Positions 1 through 6,640 of a DNA stretch of 7,168 nt are shown here, piece by piece. The position numbers and the translations under genes are program-made. The first letter of the stretch is position 1; every line of letters begins with the position of its first letter. This DNA is from Chitinophagales bacterium (GTDB taxonomy: Bacteria > Bacteroidota > Bacteroidia > Chitinophagales > UBA2359): the NCBI GenBank assembly GCA_020631035.1, contig JAHDIA010000102.1:5280-12447 (forward strand), written 5' to 3'. The notes below the pieces were generated by a model. The model was not told where the DNA came from. It did not search any database and saw only the letters and a program-made list of their open reading frames with translations.

Positions 1-876
1 AGTTTTAGGGACCAGTTGCCTGGGTTTAAAAATCAATTCTCAGGCTCCAATCAAGGTTTTATTACAGCTGCTCTTGCTTACGACCAGTATATACATTCTA
101 TGCAAAGTAGTTTGGGATTCAACTTTACAGTAGATCTTGCTGGTGATTTACTCAACACCTATAATTTGAATGGTGTATATGCCTATCATTTGCCACTAGG
201 AAATGAAATGGTCTTTAGAGGTGGGCTTCAATTTGGCGTCATTCAACAAAGCATCAATACCAATAATTTGGTGTTTATGGATATGATTAACCCCAATGCT
301 GTAACAGAGAATGTGAATTTTGCAACCAACGAAATTCCACTAGAGGCAACAAGTATCACCCAATTTGATGTAGGAGCAGGTTTTTTGTTGTCTAACAATA
401 ACTTTTTTGTTGGAGCATCTTTCAAACACCTTACTCAACCAGAGTTTCAATACAGTATGAGTGATGATCCTGACAATAAGTTGGGCATTCTATCCAGTAT
501 TCATTTTGGTGCCACTATAAACTTAAATGATCCATTTTTTGAAAAAGATCAATGGTATGTTGTCCCCAACGTATTGATTGCCAATCAAGGCAACTCTTTT
601 CAAGCCAATGCAGGAGCTTATATTGGGCATGGATTCATTTTTGGTGGATTATGGGTCAGACATACTATTCAGAATGCTGATGCGTTAATAGCTATGTTGG
701 GATTTAAGAAAGGTATTTTTAGAATTGGTTACAGCTATGATTTTGATTTGGGGAAAGTACAAACATCAGCGGGGGCACATGAAGTTTCTCTTACATTAGA
801 TATGGGAAAAGATGCAAGAACCAAACGGAACATTAGATTGAGAGAGCAAATAAATTGCCCAACAATGTTTAAGTAA
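1..876 (+). CDS. PorP/SprF family type IX secretion membrane protein, 5'-truncated
   Basis: Outer-membrane beta-barrel protein of the PorP/SprF family, which works with the type IX secretion and gliding machinery; members often serve secretion or anchoring of particular cargo proteins. The frame is open from base 1, so the signal peptide and first strands (perhaps 40-60 residues) lie outside the window. The visible part, 291 residues, begins with FRDQLPG, matching the family's conserved (Y/F)R(N/D)Q(W/L)PG segment near the mature N terminus. It continues with alternating aromatic and glycine-rich strands such as FRGGLQFGVI, FDVGAGFLL and FRIGYSYDFDL, and ends with the family-like basic tail and CPTMFK. 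The TTG at 16 opens an ORF but lies inside the conserved segment, so it is not the start. gldJ follows after 192 bp on the same strand, which supports a T9SS/gliding role. Which PorP/SprF paralogue this is cannot be told from the fragment. Confidence 0.88.
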   Translation, partial: SFRDQLPGFKNQFSGSNQGFITAALAYDQYIHSMQSSLGFNFTVDLAGDLLNTYNLNGVYAYHLPLGNEMVFRGGLQFGVIQQSINTNNLVFMDMINPNAVTENVNFATNEIPLEATSITQFDVGAGFLLSNNNFFVGASFKHLTQPEFQYSMSDDPDNKLGILSSIHFGATINLNDPFFEKDQWYVVPNVLIANQGNSFQANAGAYIGHGFIFGGLWVRHTIQNADALIAMLGFKKGIFRIGYSYDFDLGKVQTSAGAHEVSLTLDMGKDARTKRNIRLREQINCPTMFK

Positions 877-968
877 TGATTGGTCAAGCAACAACTACAT
901 CAAATATAACATCACCCTATTCAAATTCACAACTTTACTAAACCTTATGCATCAATGTGCATCCTATA

Positions 969-1002
969 TTACTGAAATAGTATTTTGAGGTTTGTATTTT
1001 TG
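969..1002 (+). promoter_or_regulatory. Candidate Bacteroidota promoter for gldJ
   Basis: TATTTTTG at 995-1002 matches the Bacteroidota -7 consensus TAnnTTTG exactly. A weak -33 candidate, TTACTG, lies at 969-974 with a 20-bp spacer. This predicts a leader of roughly 60 nt before the gldJ ATG at 1069. A second exact match (TATTTTTG, 1035-1042) lies 40 bp downstream without a recognisable -33 box. The region is very AT-rich, so chance matches are possible. Confidence 0.45.
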
Positions 1003-1068
1003 CGAATTAACATTCAAATTCTTTGTATAATTATTATTTTTGGGAAGTATTCTAGAAAATTGATCGAA

Positions 1069-2511
1069 ATGAAAAGAAATATTTTAGGTTTAGGGCTTTT
1101 TGTATTGGGTTTTGCACTGCTATTTGGTTCGTGTAAATCAAGCAAAGAAAAATCTTCTACCACTGGATGGTCTTACAATGACGAAAAGTGGGGAGGCTTC
1201 GAAAAAGCCAAATACATTGAACAAGAAACAGGTCCTGGTTTGGTTCTCATAGAAGGCGGACGTTTTGATATGGGTGAAGTTGGTGAGGATGTAATCTTTG
1301 AACACCACTCTCCTAGAAGGACTGTTACAGTTGCTACCTTCTATATGGATGAAACAGAAGTCCGCAACATTGATTATCGTGAATACATCTACTGGTTAGA
1401 ACGGGTATTTGGTGAAGTTTACCCTGACTATGTCAAAGCCGCAGCACCCGATCAGTTGGTTTGGCGTGAAGAACTTTCATACAATGAACCCTACGTTCAA
1501 ACTTATTTTGAGCACCCTGCTTACAATGACTATCCTGTAGTTGGTGTCAATTGGGATCAAGCCAATGAATATTGCAAATGGCGTACTGATCGTGTCAATG
1601 AAATGAAATTGGTTGATCAAGGCTACTTAGAATTGGATTTGAATTCAACTGGTGAAGACCACTTCAATACAGAATCTTACCTACTTGGACAATATGAAGG
1701 TATTACTCCTGCTGGTGGTGGAAAGAAAAACTTAGATCCTACTGGTGAAGAAACTAGAAATGTTAAATTCTCTGATGGTGTTATGTTGCCTGACTATCGT
1801 CTTCCAACTGAAGCTGAATGGGAATATGCAGCATTGGCTCTAACTGGTGCACAAAATGAAGCTGGTGAAGAACGATACATAGAACGTCGTATTTACCCTT
1901 GGGATGGCATGAGTGTTCGTCAGCAAAAGAGAGGTAAAACAATGGGGGATATGATGGCCAACTTCCAAAGAGGTCGTGGTGACTTGATGGGTATCGCTGG
2001 TTCTTTGAATGACAATGCCTTGGTTACTGCTCCTGTTAAATCTTACCAAGCAAATGATTTTGGTTTGTACAATATGGCTGGCAATGTTAGTGAGTGGGTA
2101 CAAGATGTATACCGTCCTACTTCTCACCTAGATGTTGAAGATTTTAACCCATTTAGAGGGAATGTTTTCCAAACAATGGATTTGGATGAGGAAGGTTTAC
2201 CACAAAAAGACAGCTTGGGTCGTATCAAATATCGTGAGTATACAAAAGAAGAAATTGGCGAGCGTGAAAACTATCGTGAAAGTATGGTAGTTGATTACCG
2301 AGATGGCGATTCTGATTCTGAAATCGAATACAAAACCAATGAAACAACTTTGATTAGTAATACACTTAGAGTGGTCAAAGGTGGTTCTTGGAGAGATCGT
2401 GCATATTGGTTGCGTCCTGGTACTCGTCGCTACTTGGAGCAAGACAAAGCATCTGCTACTGTTGGATTCCGTTGTGCGATGATTAAAGTAGGTAGCCAAA
2501 CGGGTAAATAG
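1069..2511 (+). CDS. gldJ: Gliding motility / T9SS lipoprotein GldJ (SUMF1 domain)
   Basis: GldJ is an outer-membrane lipoprotein needed for gliding and type IX secretion in Flavobacterium, where it stabilises GldK. The product is 480 aa. It starts with a lipoprotein signal peptide (residues 1-21) and a lipobox LLFGSC, with Cys22 as the lipidated residue. A TGWSYNDEKWGGFE segment (32-45) and the TGPGLVLIEGG start of the SUMF1 fold (54-64) follow, and both resemble GldJ rather than GldK. SUMF1 landmarks are FYMDETEV (91-98), RLPTEAEWEYAA (244-255), NMAGNVSEW (335-343), RVVKGGSW (434-441) and GFRCA (466-470). The two catalytic cysteines of formylglycine-generating enzymes appear replaced (WRDRAYW, 441-447), so the domain is probably structural. 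The ATG at 1069 is chosen over an upstream TTG at 985 because only it puts the signal peptide at the N terminus. The PorP/SprF neighbour supports the call; gldK is the alternative but fits less well. Confidence 0.9.
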   Translation: MKRNILGLGLFVLGFALLFGSCKSSKEKSSTTGWSYNDEKWGGFEKAKYIEQETGPGLVLIEGGRFDMGEVGEDVIFEHHSPRRTVTVATFYMDETEVRNIDYREYIYWLERVFGEVYPDYVKAAAPDQLVWREELSYNEPYVQTYFEHPAYNDYPVVGVNWDQANEYCKWRTDRVNEMKLVDQGYLELDLNSTGEDHFNTESYLLGQYEGITPAGGGKKNLDPTGEETRNVKFSDGVMLPDYRLPTEAEWEYAALALTGAQNEAGEERYIERRIYPWDGMSVRQQKRGKTMGDMMANFQRGRGDLMGIAGSLNDNALVTAPVKSYQANDFGLYNMAGNVSEWVQDVYRPTSHLDVEDFNPFRGNVFQTMDLDEEGLPQKDSLGRIKYREYTKEEIGERENYRESMVVDYRDGDSDSEIEYKTNETTLISNTLRVVKGGSWRDRAYWLRPGTRRYLEQDKASATVGFRCAMIKVGSQTGK

Positions 2512-2537
2512 GCTCAATTTCCCAAAATAAAACAATT

Positions 2538-2577
2538 AAAAAGCTGCCCCTCGATAAGCTCGGGGGCAGCTTTTTTT
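2538..2577 (+). terminator. Strong intrinsic terminator after gldJ
   Basis: A 13-bp perfect stem (2538-2550 with 2563-2575, AAAAAGCTGCCCC and its complement) can be lengthened by CGA/TCG pairing (2552-2554 with 2560-2562) across a one-base bulge, leaving a 5-nt loop. A run of seven Ts (2571-2577) follows the GC-rich part on the plus strand. The A-run at the other foot could allow it to work in both directions, but no minus-strand gene ends here. Confidence 0.92.
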
Positions 2578-2608
2578 ATATTGAACCAAAAAGATAAAAG
2601 GAATGTTT

Positions 2609-2616
2609 TAACTTTG
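2609..2616 (+). promoter_or_regulatory. Candidate -7 promoter element for the nfu gene
   Basis: TAACTTTG matches TAnnTTTG exactly and is followed by CA, as in the cinA promoter. Only 17 bases separate it from the ATG at 2634, so the leader should be about a dozen nucleotides. The only TTG upstream (2581-2583) is 25 bp away, longer than the usual spacer, so the -33 element is weak or absent. Its place between a strong terminator and the gene supports a real promoter. Confidence 0.6.
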
Positions 2617-2633
2617 CATAAAAGTTTATACCA

Positions 2634-3542
2634 ATGGTAGAAAATAGAATTGTCAATGTTTATATGGAGCAAACTGCTCAACCCAACCACATGAAGTTTG
2701 TCGCCAATATTATGCTCTATGGCCAAAATAGTGTCGAATTTTTAGATGCTGAAAGTGTGGGAGATCGTTCAGAATTGGCAAAACAATTGTTTGAAATGGA
2801 AGGCGTACGCTCTGTTTTAATAGAAAACAACTACGTCAAAGTTGGTAAAAGCAAAGATTTTGAATGGATTGAACTCAAATCACAAATCAGAGAGTTTGTA
2901 CAAACTTTTTTAAGAGATGGCAAAGATCCCATCAATCTGGAATCAGTAGAGGCCTATAATTTGGCAAACATTGTCTGCAAGGTATTACCAACTCCCAATC
3001 CTGAAAACATCAAGTTTGTTTTTGACAATCTAAATCTTTACGAAAATGGCAGTATAGACTTTCCCAATAATGAAAGTGTCAAAGGTCAATCTCCTCTGGC
3101 CGACGAATTGTTTACAATGTCTGAAATACGCAATGTATTCATTGCCAATAATTTCGTTACCATTGGTAAATCTAATGACGCTGATTGGGATGATCTTGCA
3201 CCCAAAATAAAAGTTTTCTTAGAAAAATACCTCACGGACCAAAAAGATGTATTAAATTTGACTACTATACAAGCAATTGCAGCAGAAGGCAAAACAGAAG
3301 GTGATGAAGATGAAATGGTTCTCAAAATAAAAGACCTTCTACAAAAATATGTGCAACCTGCGGTAGAAATGGATGGAGGTGCAATAGTATTTAAGGAATA
3401 CAATGATGGAGTTGTAACATTGGGAATGCAAGGAGCTTGTAGTGGTTGTCCATCTTCAACCATTACCCTCAAAGCAGGTATTGAGGGAATGATGAAACGT
3501 ATGATACCAGAAGTAAAAGAAGTCATTGCTGAAGCAATGTAA
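2634..3542 (+). CDS. nfu: NifU/Nfu family Fe-S cluster carrier with two Nfu_N domains
   Basis: Carrier protein that accepts iron-sulfur clusters from the scaffold and hands them to client apoproteins in the cytoplasm. The product is 302 aa. Residues 16-90 and 119-196 are two copies of the Nfu N-terminal domain: compare QPNHMKFVAN, ELAKQLFEMEGVRSVLIENN and KVGKS in copy 1 with NPENIKFVFD, PLADELFTMSEIRNVFIANN and TIGKS in copy 2. An acidic linker (about 217-227) leads to the C-terminal NifU domain (228-302), which carries the cluster-binding CSGC motif (Cys269, Cys272) in QGACSGCPSS and the preceding EMDGG. The ATG at 2634 is preferred over the ATG at 2664 because the residues between them (RIVNVY) belong to the first strand of the domain and the promoter box lies just upstream. 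The two-Nfu_N layout is known in Bacteroidota NifU proteins. It is flanked by terminators on both sides, so it is probably transcribed alone. Confidence 0.93.
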   Translation: MVENRIVNVYMEQTAQPNHMKFVANIMLYGQNSVEFLDAESVGDRSELAKQLFEMEGVRSVLIENNYVKVGKSKDFEWIELKSQIREFVQTFLRDGKDPINLESVEAYNLANIVCKVLPTPNPENIKFVFDNLNLYENGSIDFPNNESVKGQSPLADELFTMSEIRNVFIANNFVTIGKSNDADWDDLAPKIKVFLEKYLTDQKDVLNLTTIQAIAAEGKTEGDEDEMVLKIKDLLQKYVQPAVEMDGGAIVFKEYNDGVVTLGMQGACSGCPSSTITLKAGIEGMMKRMIPEVKEVIAEAM

Positions 3543-3589
3543 TTCAAACTAAACTTATATATTTACCAGAAAAGCAAGTAAATTTATGG

Positions 3590-3623
3590 AAACGCCGTCT
3601 TTGTTCAACAAAGGCGGCGTTTT
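3590..3623 (+). terminator. Intrinsic terminator after the nfu gene
   Basis: A 15-bp stem (3590-3604 with 3608-3622) closes a 3-nt TCA loop. The single non-Watson-Crick position (T3598 with G3614) is a U-G wobble in the plus-strand RNA. The stem foot ends in TTTT (3620-3623) followed by ATTTA. It lies 48 bp after the nfu stop codon and before crtZ. Confidence 0.88.
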
Positions 3624-3686
3624 ATTTAGCCTACCTCAAACAATTTACACACTTAGTTGTAATGTATACACAATCAAAATTGCCCC

Positions 3687-4142
3687 ATGATTTGGATAAC
3701 AAAAATACTGGTTCTGATACTGGCATTTTGCCTTACTGAAGGAATGGCTTGGTTCATTCACAAATACATTATGCATGGTTTTTTGTGGAATTTGCATAAA
3801 ACCCACCATCAAAAAAACCCGAAAGGAGGCTTATTGGAATGGAATGATTTGTTCTTTTTGTTTTATGCTATATTGGGCATCTATCTCATTATAAGTGGTT
3901 TTGAGGGCTTTCAACACAGCTTTTTTGCAGGTTTGGGCATCACTATTTATGGGTTTACCTACCTTATCGTTCACGACTTATTCATTCACCGTCGCCTCAA
4001 AATATTTAAGACCCAATCTCCTAATAATTATCTAAGTGCCGTCAAACGGGCACACAAGATGCATCATCGGCACATTGGGAAGGAAGATGGGGAGGCTTTT
4101 GGTTTGTTGTGGGTTCCCAAAAGATATTATCCAAAAAATTAG
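3687..4142 (+). CDS. crtZ: Beta-carotene 3-hydroxylase CrtZ
   Basis: Membrane di-iron hydroxylase of the fatty-acid hydroxylase superfamily that adds 3-hydroxyl groups to beta-ionone rings, turning beta-carotene into zeaxanthin by way of cryptoxanthin. At 151 aa it has the usual length of bacterial CrtZ. All four histidine clusters are present: HKYIMH (25-30), HKTHH (37-41), HDLFIH (96-101) and HKMHH (123-127). Hydrophobic stretches at about 4-24, 55-71 and 79-95 are likely membrane segments. The C-terminal FGLLWVPKRYY block also matches the family. The ATG at 3687 is the first in frame and gives a complete N terminus. No clear TAnnTTTG box is visible upstream. No other carotenoid gene is in the window, so the gene stands apart from any crt cluster here. 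Zeaxanthin-type pigments are common in this phylum. Confidence 0.93.
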   Translation: MIWITKILVLILAFCLTEGMAWFIHKYIMHGFLWNLHKTHHQKNPKGGLLEWNDLFFLFYAILGIYLIISGFEGFQHSFFAGLGITIYGFTYLIVHDLFIHRRLKIFKTQSPNNYLSAVKRAHKMHHRHIGKEDGEAFGLLWVPKRYYPKN

Positions 4143-4170
4143 GACGGAACGTTTGGAGCTGCGTTTGCAT

Positions 4171-4299
4171 GGTGTCCCCCTGCTTTTCGCTTCTAGTCCC
4201 ATTGGTAGTGAGGGAAACCTTTCAGGTTTCCCTCACTACCAATGGGAGCTATCCGCTGCAATCAGGCGTATTTGGCATGTTTTTTTGCTTTGTGGGGAC
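4171..4299 (-). ncRNA. Candidate structured RNA element (Bacteroidota intergenic motif)
   Basis: Read on the minus strand, this stretch has CCTGATTGCAGCGGATAGC, then a long hairpin, then ACTAGAAGCGAAAAGCAGG. The 5' and 3' conserved parts can pair through CCTG/CAGG (plus coordinates 4263-4266 with 4179-4182). GTCCC/GGGAC (4174-4178 with 4295-4299) could close the whole. The motif around AGCGGATAGC recurs twice near 6900-7017, on the plus strand. I recall such sequences as abundant between genes in Bacteroidota, and the Rfam flavo-1 family is one candidate, but I could not check. It lies downstream of the minus-strand DUF4197 gene and upstream of nothing on that strand, so a role as its 3' end or as an independent RNA is inference. 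Confidence 0.42.
4194..4251. repeat. 24-bp perfect inverted repeat with 3-nt loop
   Basis: Bases 4197-4220 are exactly complementary to 4224-4247 around a TTC loop at 4221-4223. Past a single unpaired G (4248), three more pairs form (4194-4196 with 4249-4251). No T-run follows directly on either strand, so it is not a standard terminator, although T-runs occur further along the plus strand (about 4280-4287 and 4301-4308). No transposase or other gene accompanies it. Confidence 0.93.
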
Positions 4300-4324
4300 G
4301 TTTTTTTTCTTGGGGATTAAAAAA

Positions 4325-4450
4325 GGGCAGACACCTGGGGCTGCCCCTACGGGATTTTTTGGTGGTATGTAGGGCGGCAGGCACTAGGCACTGCCCCTAC
4401 GGGATTTTTTGGTGGTATGTAGGGCAGGCACTAGGCACTGCCCCTACGGG
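4325..4450. repeat. Three tandem GC-rich hairpin repeats (GTAGGG...CCCCTAC type)
   Basis: Three units occur in a row, each ending in CTGCCCCTACGGG (4341-4353, 4391-4403, 4438-4450), with steps of 50 and 47 bp. The first two units are followed by the same linker, ATTTTTTGGTGGTAT. Units 2 and 3 start with GTAGGGC (4369, 4419) and differ by a 3-bp insertion in unit 2; unit 1 has a diverged left arm and centre. Within a unit the ends pair as GTAGGG-CAG with CTGCCCCTAC with one bulged base. On the plus strand each hairpin is followed by ACGGG and, in units 1 and 2, TTTTTT, so it may help end crtZ transcription. Similar short repeats are scattered between genes in Bacteroidota and cyanobacteria. 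Confidence 0.85.
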
Positions 4451-4477
4451 ACAAATAAAATTGGAAATTTTATTTGT
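4451..4477. repeat. AT-rich 12-bp hairpin overlapping the DUF4197 stop codon
   Basis: ACAAATAAAATT (4451-4462) is perfectly complementary to 4466-4477 around a GGA loop. The right arm contains the stop codon of the minus-strand DUF4197 gene (4470-4472) and its last codons. It touches the last GTAGGG-type unit, so on the minus strand the gene end runs straight into the repeat block. It may serve as a weak terminator or as a 3'-end stabiliser of the DUF4197 mRNA. Confidence 0.8.
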
Positions 4478-5198
4478 CTTGTAACTCGAATACTTTCTTC
4501 ATCAAATCAGTGGTACGTGCGATGGGATCTTTTCTGATTTTCTTTTCTTCTTGTGCTACCATTGTAAACAAACCTTTGAGGGCCTTGTCTGTCACATATC
4601 CCTTTAAATCTGGATCTACTTTCTTGACCAAAGGAACTTTGTTGTATTGTGTGATGATGTCTCCCCAGTATTTTGTTGCATTTACTTTGTTCAAAGAGTT
4701 GCCAATGACAGGGTTAAATTCTTTGCGTAGATCCTTGGTGGTGACTCTTTGCAAGAATTCGGTTGCGGCATTGTCTGGACCTTTTACAATGTTCATTACA
4801 TCTTGGAAAGTCAATTGTTTGATCGCATTGACAAAAATAGGCTTTGCCTTGGTTGCTGCGTCTTCAGCTGCTCTGTTGAGGCTCAATACCACTTTGTCTA
4901 CTTCTTTGCCCAAGCCAATGTTTCTTAGGGTCGATTCTACCTTGCGTACATCTTCGGGCCAGGGGATTTTAATTTTTGGGTTTTTGAAGTAACCGTCGGT
5001 TTTGGAAACGGTTTGTGCTCCTTTGGAGATGCCTTGTGTGAGAGCTTCTTTGAGTCCTTGACCAATTTGGGCATTGGTCAACTGTCCATCTCCTGCTGCA
5101 CCCAAGACTTGTTCTACCCCTTTGAGTATATCTGTGGAACTGCAACTGCTAAAGATTGTAACAGTGGCAAGGGTTATTAATAAAAGTACCTTTTTCAT
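4470..5198 (-). CDS. DUF4197 domain lipoprotein
   Basis: Predicted lipoprotein of the DUF4197 family, whose function is unknown. The 242-aa product starts with a typical lipoprotein signal, MKKVLLLITLATVTIFSSC, with Cys19 as the likely lipid-modified residue, so the mature protein is periplasmic-facing or surface-attached. The rest is the DUF4197 domain: GLKEALTQGISKGAQTVS (about 48-65), the YFKNPKIKIPWPEDVRKVE segment (70-88), LNRAAEDAATKAKPIF (107-122), LTFQDVMNIVKGPDNAATEF (129-148) and the LVKKVDPDLKGYVTDKALKG block (190-209). No transmembrane segment follows the signal. The start is the only ATG that gives a signal peptide. The gene converges with crtZ and diverges from cinA (135 bp between starts), so it is its own transcription unit. 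No clear TAnnTTTG box is visible upstream; TATATTTA, about 40 bp before the start, is the nearest. Confidence 0.9.
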   Translation of the reverse strand: MKKVLLLITLATVTIFSSCSSTDILKGVEQVLGAAGDGQLTNAQIGQGLKEALTQGISKGAQTVSKTDGYFKNPKIKIPWPEDVRKVESTLRNIGLGKEVDKVVLSLNRAAEDAATKAKPIFVNAIKQLTFQDVMNIVKGPDNAATEFLQRVTTKDLRKEFNPVIGNSLNKVNATKYWGDIITQYNKVPLVKKVDPDLKGYVTDKALKGLFTMVAQEEKKIRKDPIARTTDLMKKVFELQDK

Positions 5199-5307
5199 AC
5201 TATGAATTTTTTGTTTTCTTTGATGTTTTTGTAGTAAATATACTTCAAATCTCTTTGACAGTCATTCATCTATAAATGTTTAAGTACACTTTTGTAAAAA
5301 AGCCAAT

Positions 5308-5315
5308 TATCTTTG
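5308..5315 (+). promoter_or_regulatory. Candidate -7 promoter element for cinA
   Basis: TATCTTTG is an exact TAnnTTTG match followed by CA, the commonest form of this box in the phylum. It lies 18 bases before the cinA ATG, nearly the same distance as in the nfu promoter, so the leader should be only about 12-14 nt. No good -33 TTTG is seen at the standard spacing (TTTTG at 5290-5294 is too close). Confidence 0.65.
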
Positions 5316-5333
5316 CACTCTAAAAAATACTCA

Positions 5334-6590
5334 ATGAAAGCAATTCTTGTTTCAATAGGTGATGAAATATTGATTGGTCAGACAGTCAATACCAATGCAG
5401 CTTGGATGGGCGAGCAACTCAACCAAATTGGTATAGATGTGGTCGAAATCATTTCGATTTCTGATAAGGCTGACCATATTATATCAACCTTAGATCATTC
5501 TTTGGCAAAGGCTGATTTGATATTTATGACGGGGGGCTTGGGGCCAACCAAGGATGACATCACCAAGGAAACACTTGCCAAGTATTTTGGAAAAAAGATG
5601 AGTGTGCATCCCAAGCTTTTGGCAATGCTCGAAGCTTATTTTGAAAAAAGGGAGCGTGAGTTAACAGAACAGGGTAAAAAAGTGGCAATGATGCCTGAAG
5701 ATACCCGTCTATTTATGAACTACAAAGGGACCGCTCCCGCTATGTGGTTTGAGAAGGATGGTAAGATTACTGTGGCAATGCCTGGTGTACCTTACGAAAT
5801 GAAACGTTTTATGACATCGGATATCTTACCTGAATTGCAAAAGATGGGTGTGGCTCAAACAATAGTACACAAAACTTTGATGTGTGCGGGTGTTGGTGAA
5901 ACAGTGGTAGCCGAAGCCATTAAAGACATTGAGGACAATTTGCCTGAACACATCAAACTGGCATATTTGCCCAATTTGGGGATTTTGAGAGTACGCCTCA
6001 GTGGTATTGGAACAGATGAGACTGCACTACGTAAAGAAGTGGAAACATATGCTGAAAAAATTTCGGCATTGATTTATAAGTGGCACTATGGGTATGATGA
6101 GATGCCTTTGGAAAAAAAATTGGGTACCATGCTTTTGGAACGTGACAAGCGTTTGGGATTGGCAGAAAGTTGTACGGGCGGCAATGTGGCGGCTCGGATG
6201 GTGAGTATTCCTGGTAGTTCTCAATATTTTGAAGGCGGTATGGTGGTTTATTCCAATAAGCTAAAAAACAGACAATTGGGGGTTGATATGGCATTGTTGG
6301 AAGGTGAGAATGTGCCTGGTGCCGTAAGTGAGGAAACGGTCAGTGCAATGGTTAAAGGGACAATTGAAAATTTAGAAGTGGATTATGCCTTGGCTATTTC
6401 GGGTGTTGCGGGTCCTGGTGGTGGTTCGGAGGAGAAGCCTGTGGGAACGGTTTGGATTGCGGCAGGTTCCAAGGACAAAATAAGAACGAAAAAGTACCAA
6501 TTGACCGATCATCGAGACATCAATATTCAATTGTCGACCAATTTGGCGTTGAATCAGTTGAGGGTGTTTATGTTGACGGAGGAGGATTGA
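5334..6590 (+). CDS. cinA: CinA family protein: nucleotide pyrophosphatase / NMN deamidase
   Basis: Full-length CinA (418 aa; family usually about 410-420). The N-terminal MoCF-like COG1058 domain (about 1-170), linked to ADP-ribose pyrophosphatase activity, shows SIGDEILIGQTVNTNAAW (7-24), the GGLGPTKDD motif (67-75) and MPGVPYEM (149-156). A middle region (about 175-250) leads to the C-terminal PncC-type nicotinamide-nucleotide amidohydrolase domain (about 258-415). That domain has AESCTGG (277-283) with the expected catalytic Ser279, YSNKLK (306-311) and ISGVAGPGGGSEEKPVGTV (355-373). Together these recycle NAD by-products: NMN is deamidated to nicotinate mononucleotide. The name comes from competence induction in other bacteria, which need not apply here. 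The ATG at 5334 is chosen over a TTG at 5313 because that TTG lies inside the promoter box and the family begins with M(K/R)A. Nothing resembling a terminator follows the stop. Confidence 0.95.
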   Translation: MKAILVSIGDEILIGQTVNTNAAWMGEQLNQIGIDVVEIISISDKADHIISTLDHSLAKADLIFMTGGLGPTKDDITKETLAKYFGKKMSVHPKLLAMLEAYFEKRERELTEQGKKVAMMPEDTRLFMNYKGTAPAMWFEKDGKITVAMPGVPYEMKRFMTSDILPELQKMGVAQTIVHKTLMCAGVGETVVAEAIKDIEDNLPEHIKLAYLPNLGILRVRLSGIGTDETALRKEVETYAEKISALIYKWHYGYDEMPLEKKLGTMLLERDKRLGLAESCTGGNVAARMVSIPGSSQYFEGGMVVYSNKLKNRQLGVDMALLEGENVPGAVSEETVSAMVKGTIENLEVDYALAISGVAGPGGGSEEKPVGTVWIAAGSKDKIRTKKYQLTDHRDINIQLSTNLALNQLRVFMLTEED

Positions 6591-6640
6591 TTTTTATTTG
6601 TGGAGAAATGTGTAATTTTGTGGGAGAATTTTGAATTGAA

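Noticed and set aside
947..962. Small inverted repeat ATGCA...TGCAT upstream of gldJ
   Set aside because: A 5-bp stem with a 6-nt loop is within chance expectation in AT-rich DNA, and no T-run follows.
985..1068. A 28-residue N-terminal extension of GldJ from TTG 985
   Set aside because: It would bury the lipoprotein signal peptide, and it overlaps the candidate promoter boxes.
3086..3547. Minus-strand 153-codon open frame
   Set aside because: It lies wholly opposite the well-supported nfu coding sequence.
4325..4450. Possible CRISPR array
   Set aside because: The spacers are identical T-rich linkers of about 15 bp, the repeats are internally palindromic over their length, there are only three units, and no cas gene is present.
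4143..4450. Insertion sequence remnant
   Set aside because: There is no transposase fragment, and no target-site duplication can be made out at the edges of the inverted repeat.
4036..4484. Three overlapping plus-strand open frames (4036-4320, 4109-4372, 4242-4484)
   Set aside because: They run off the end of crtZ in other frames and through hairpin and tandem repeats; the translations show no protein-like pattern and contain repeat-derived peptide repeats.
4474..4992. 172-codon plus-strand open frame opposite the DUF4197 gene
   Set aside because: It is antisense to a clear lipoprotein gene; its hydrophobic start is a shadow of that sequence.
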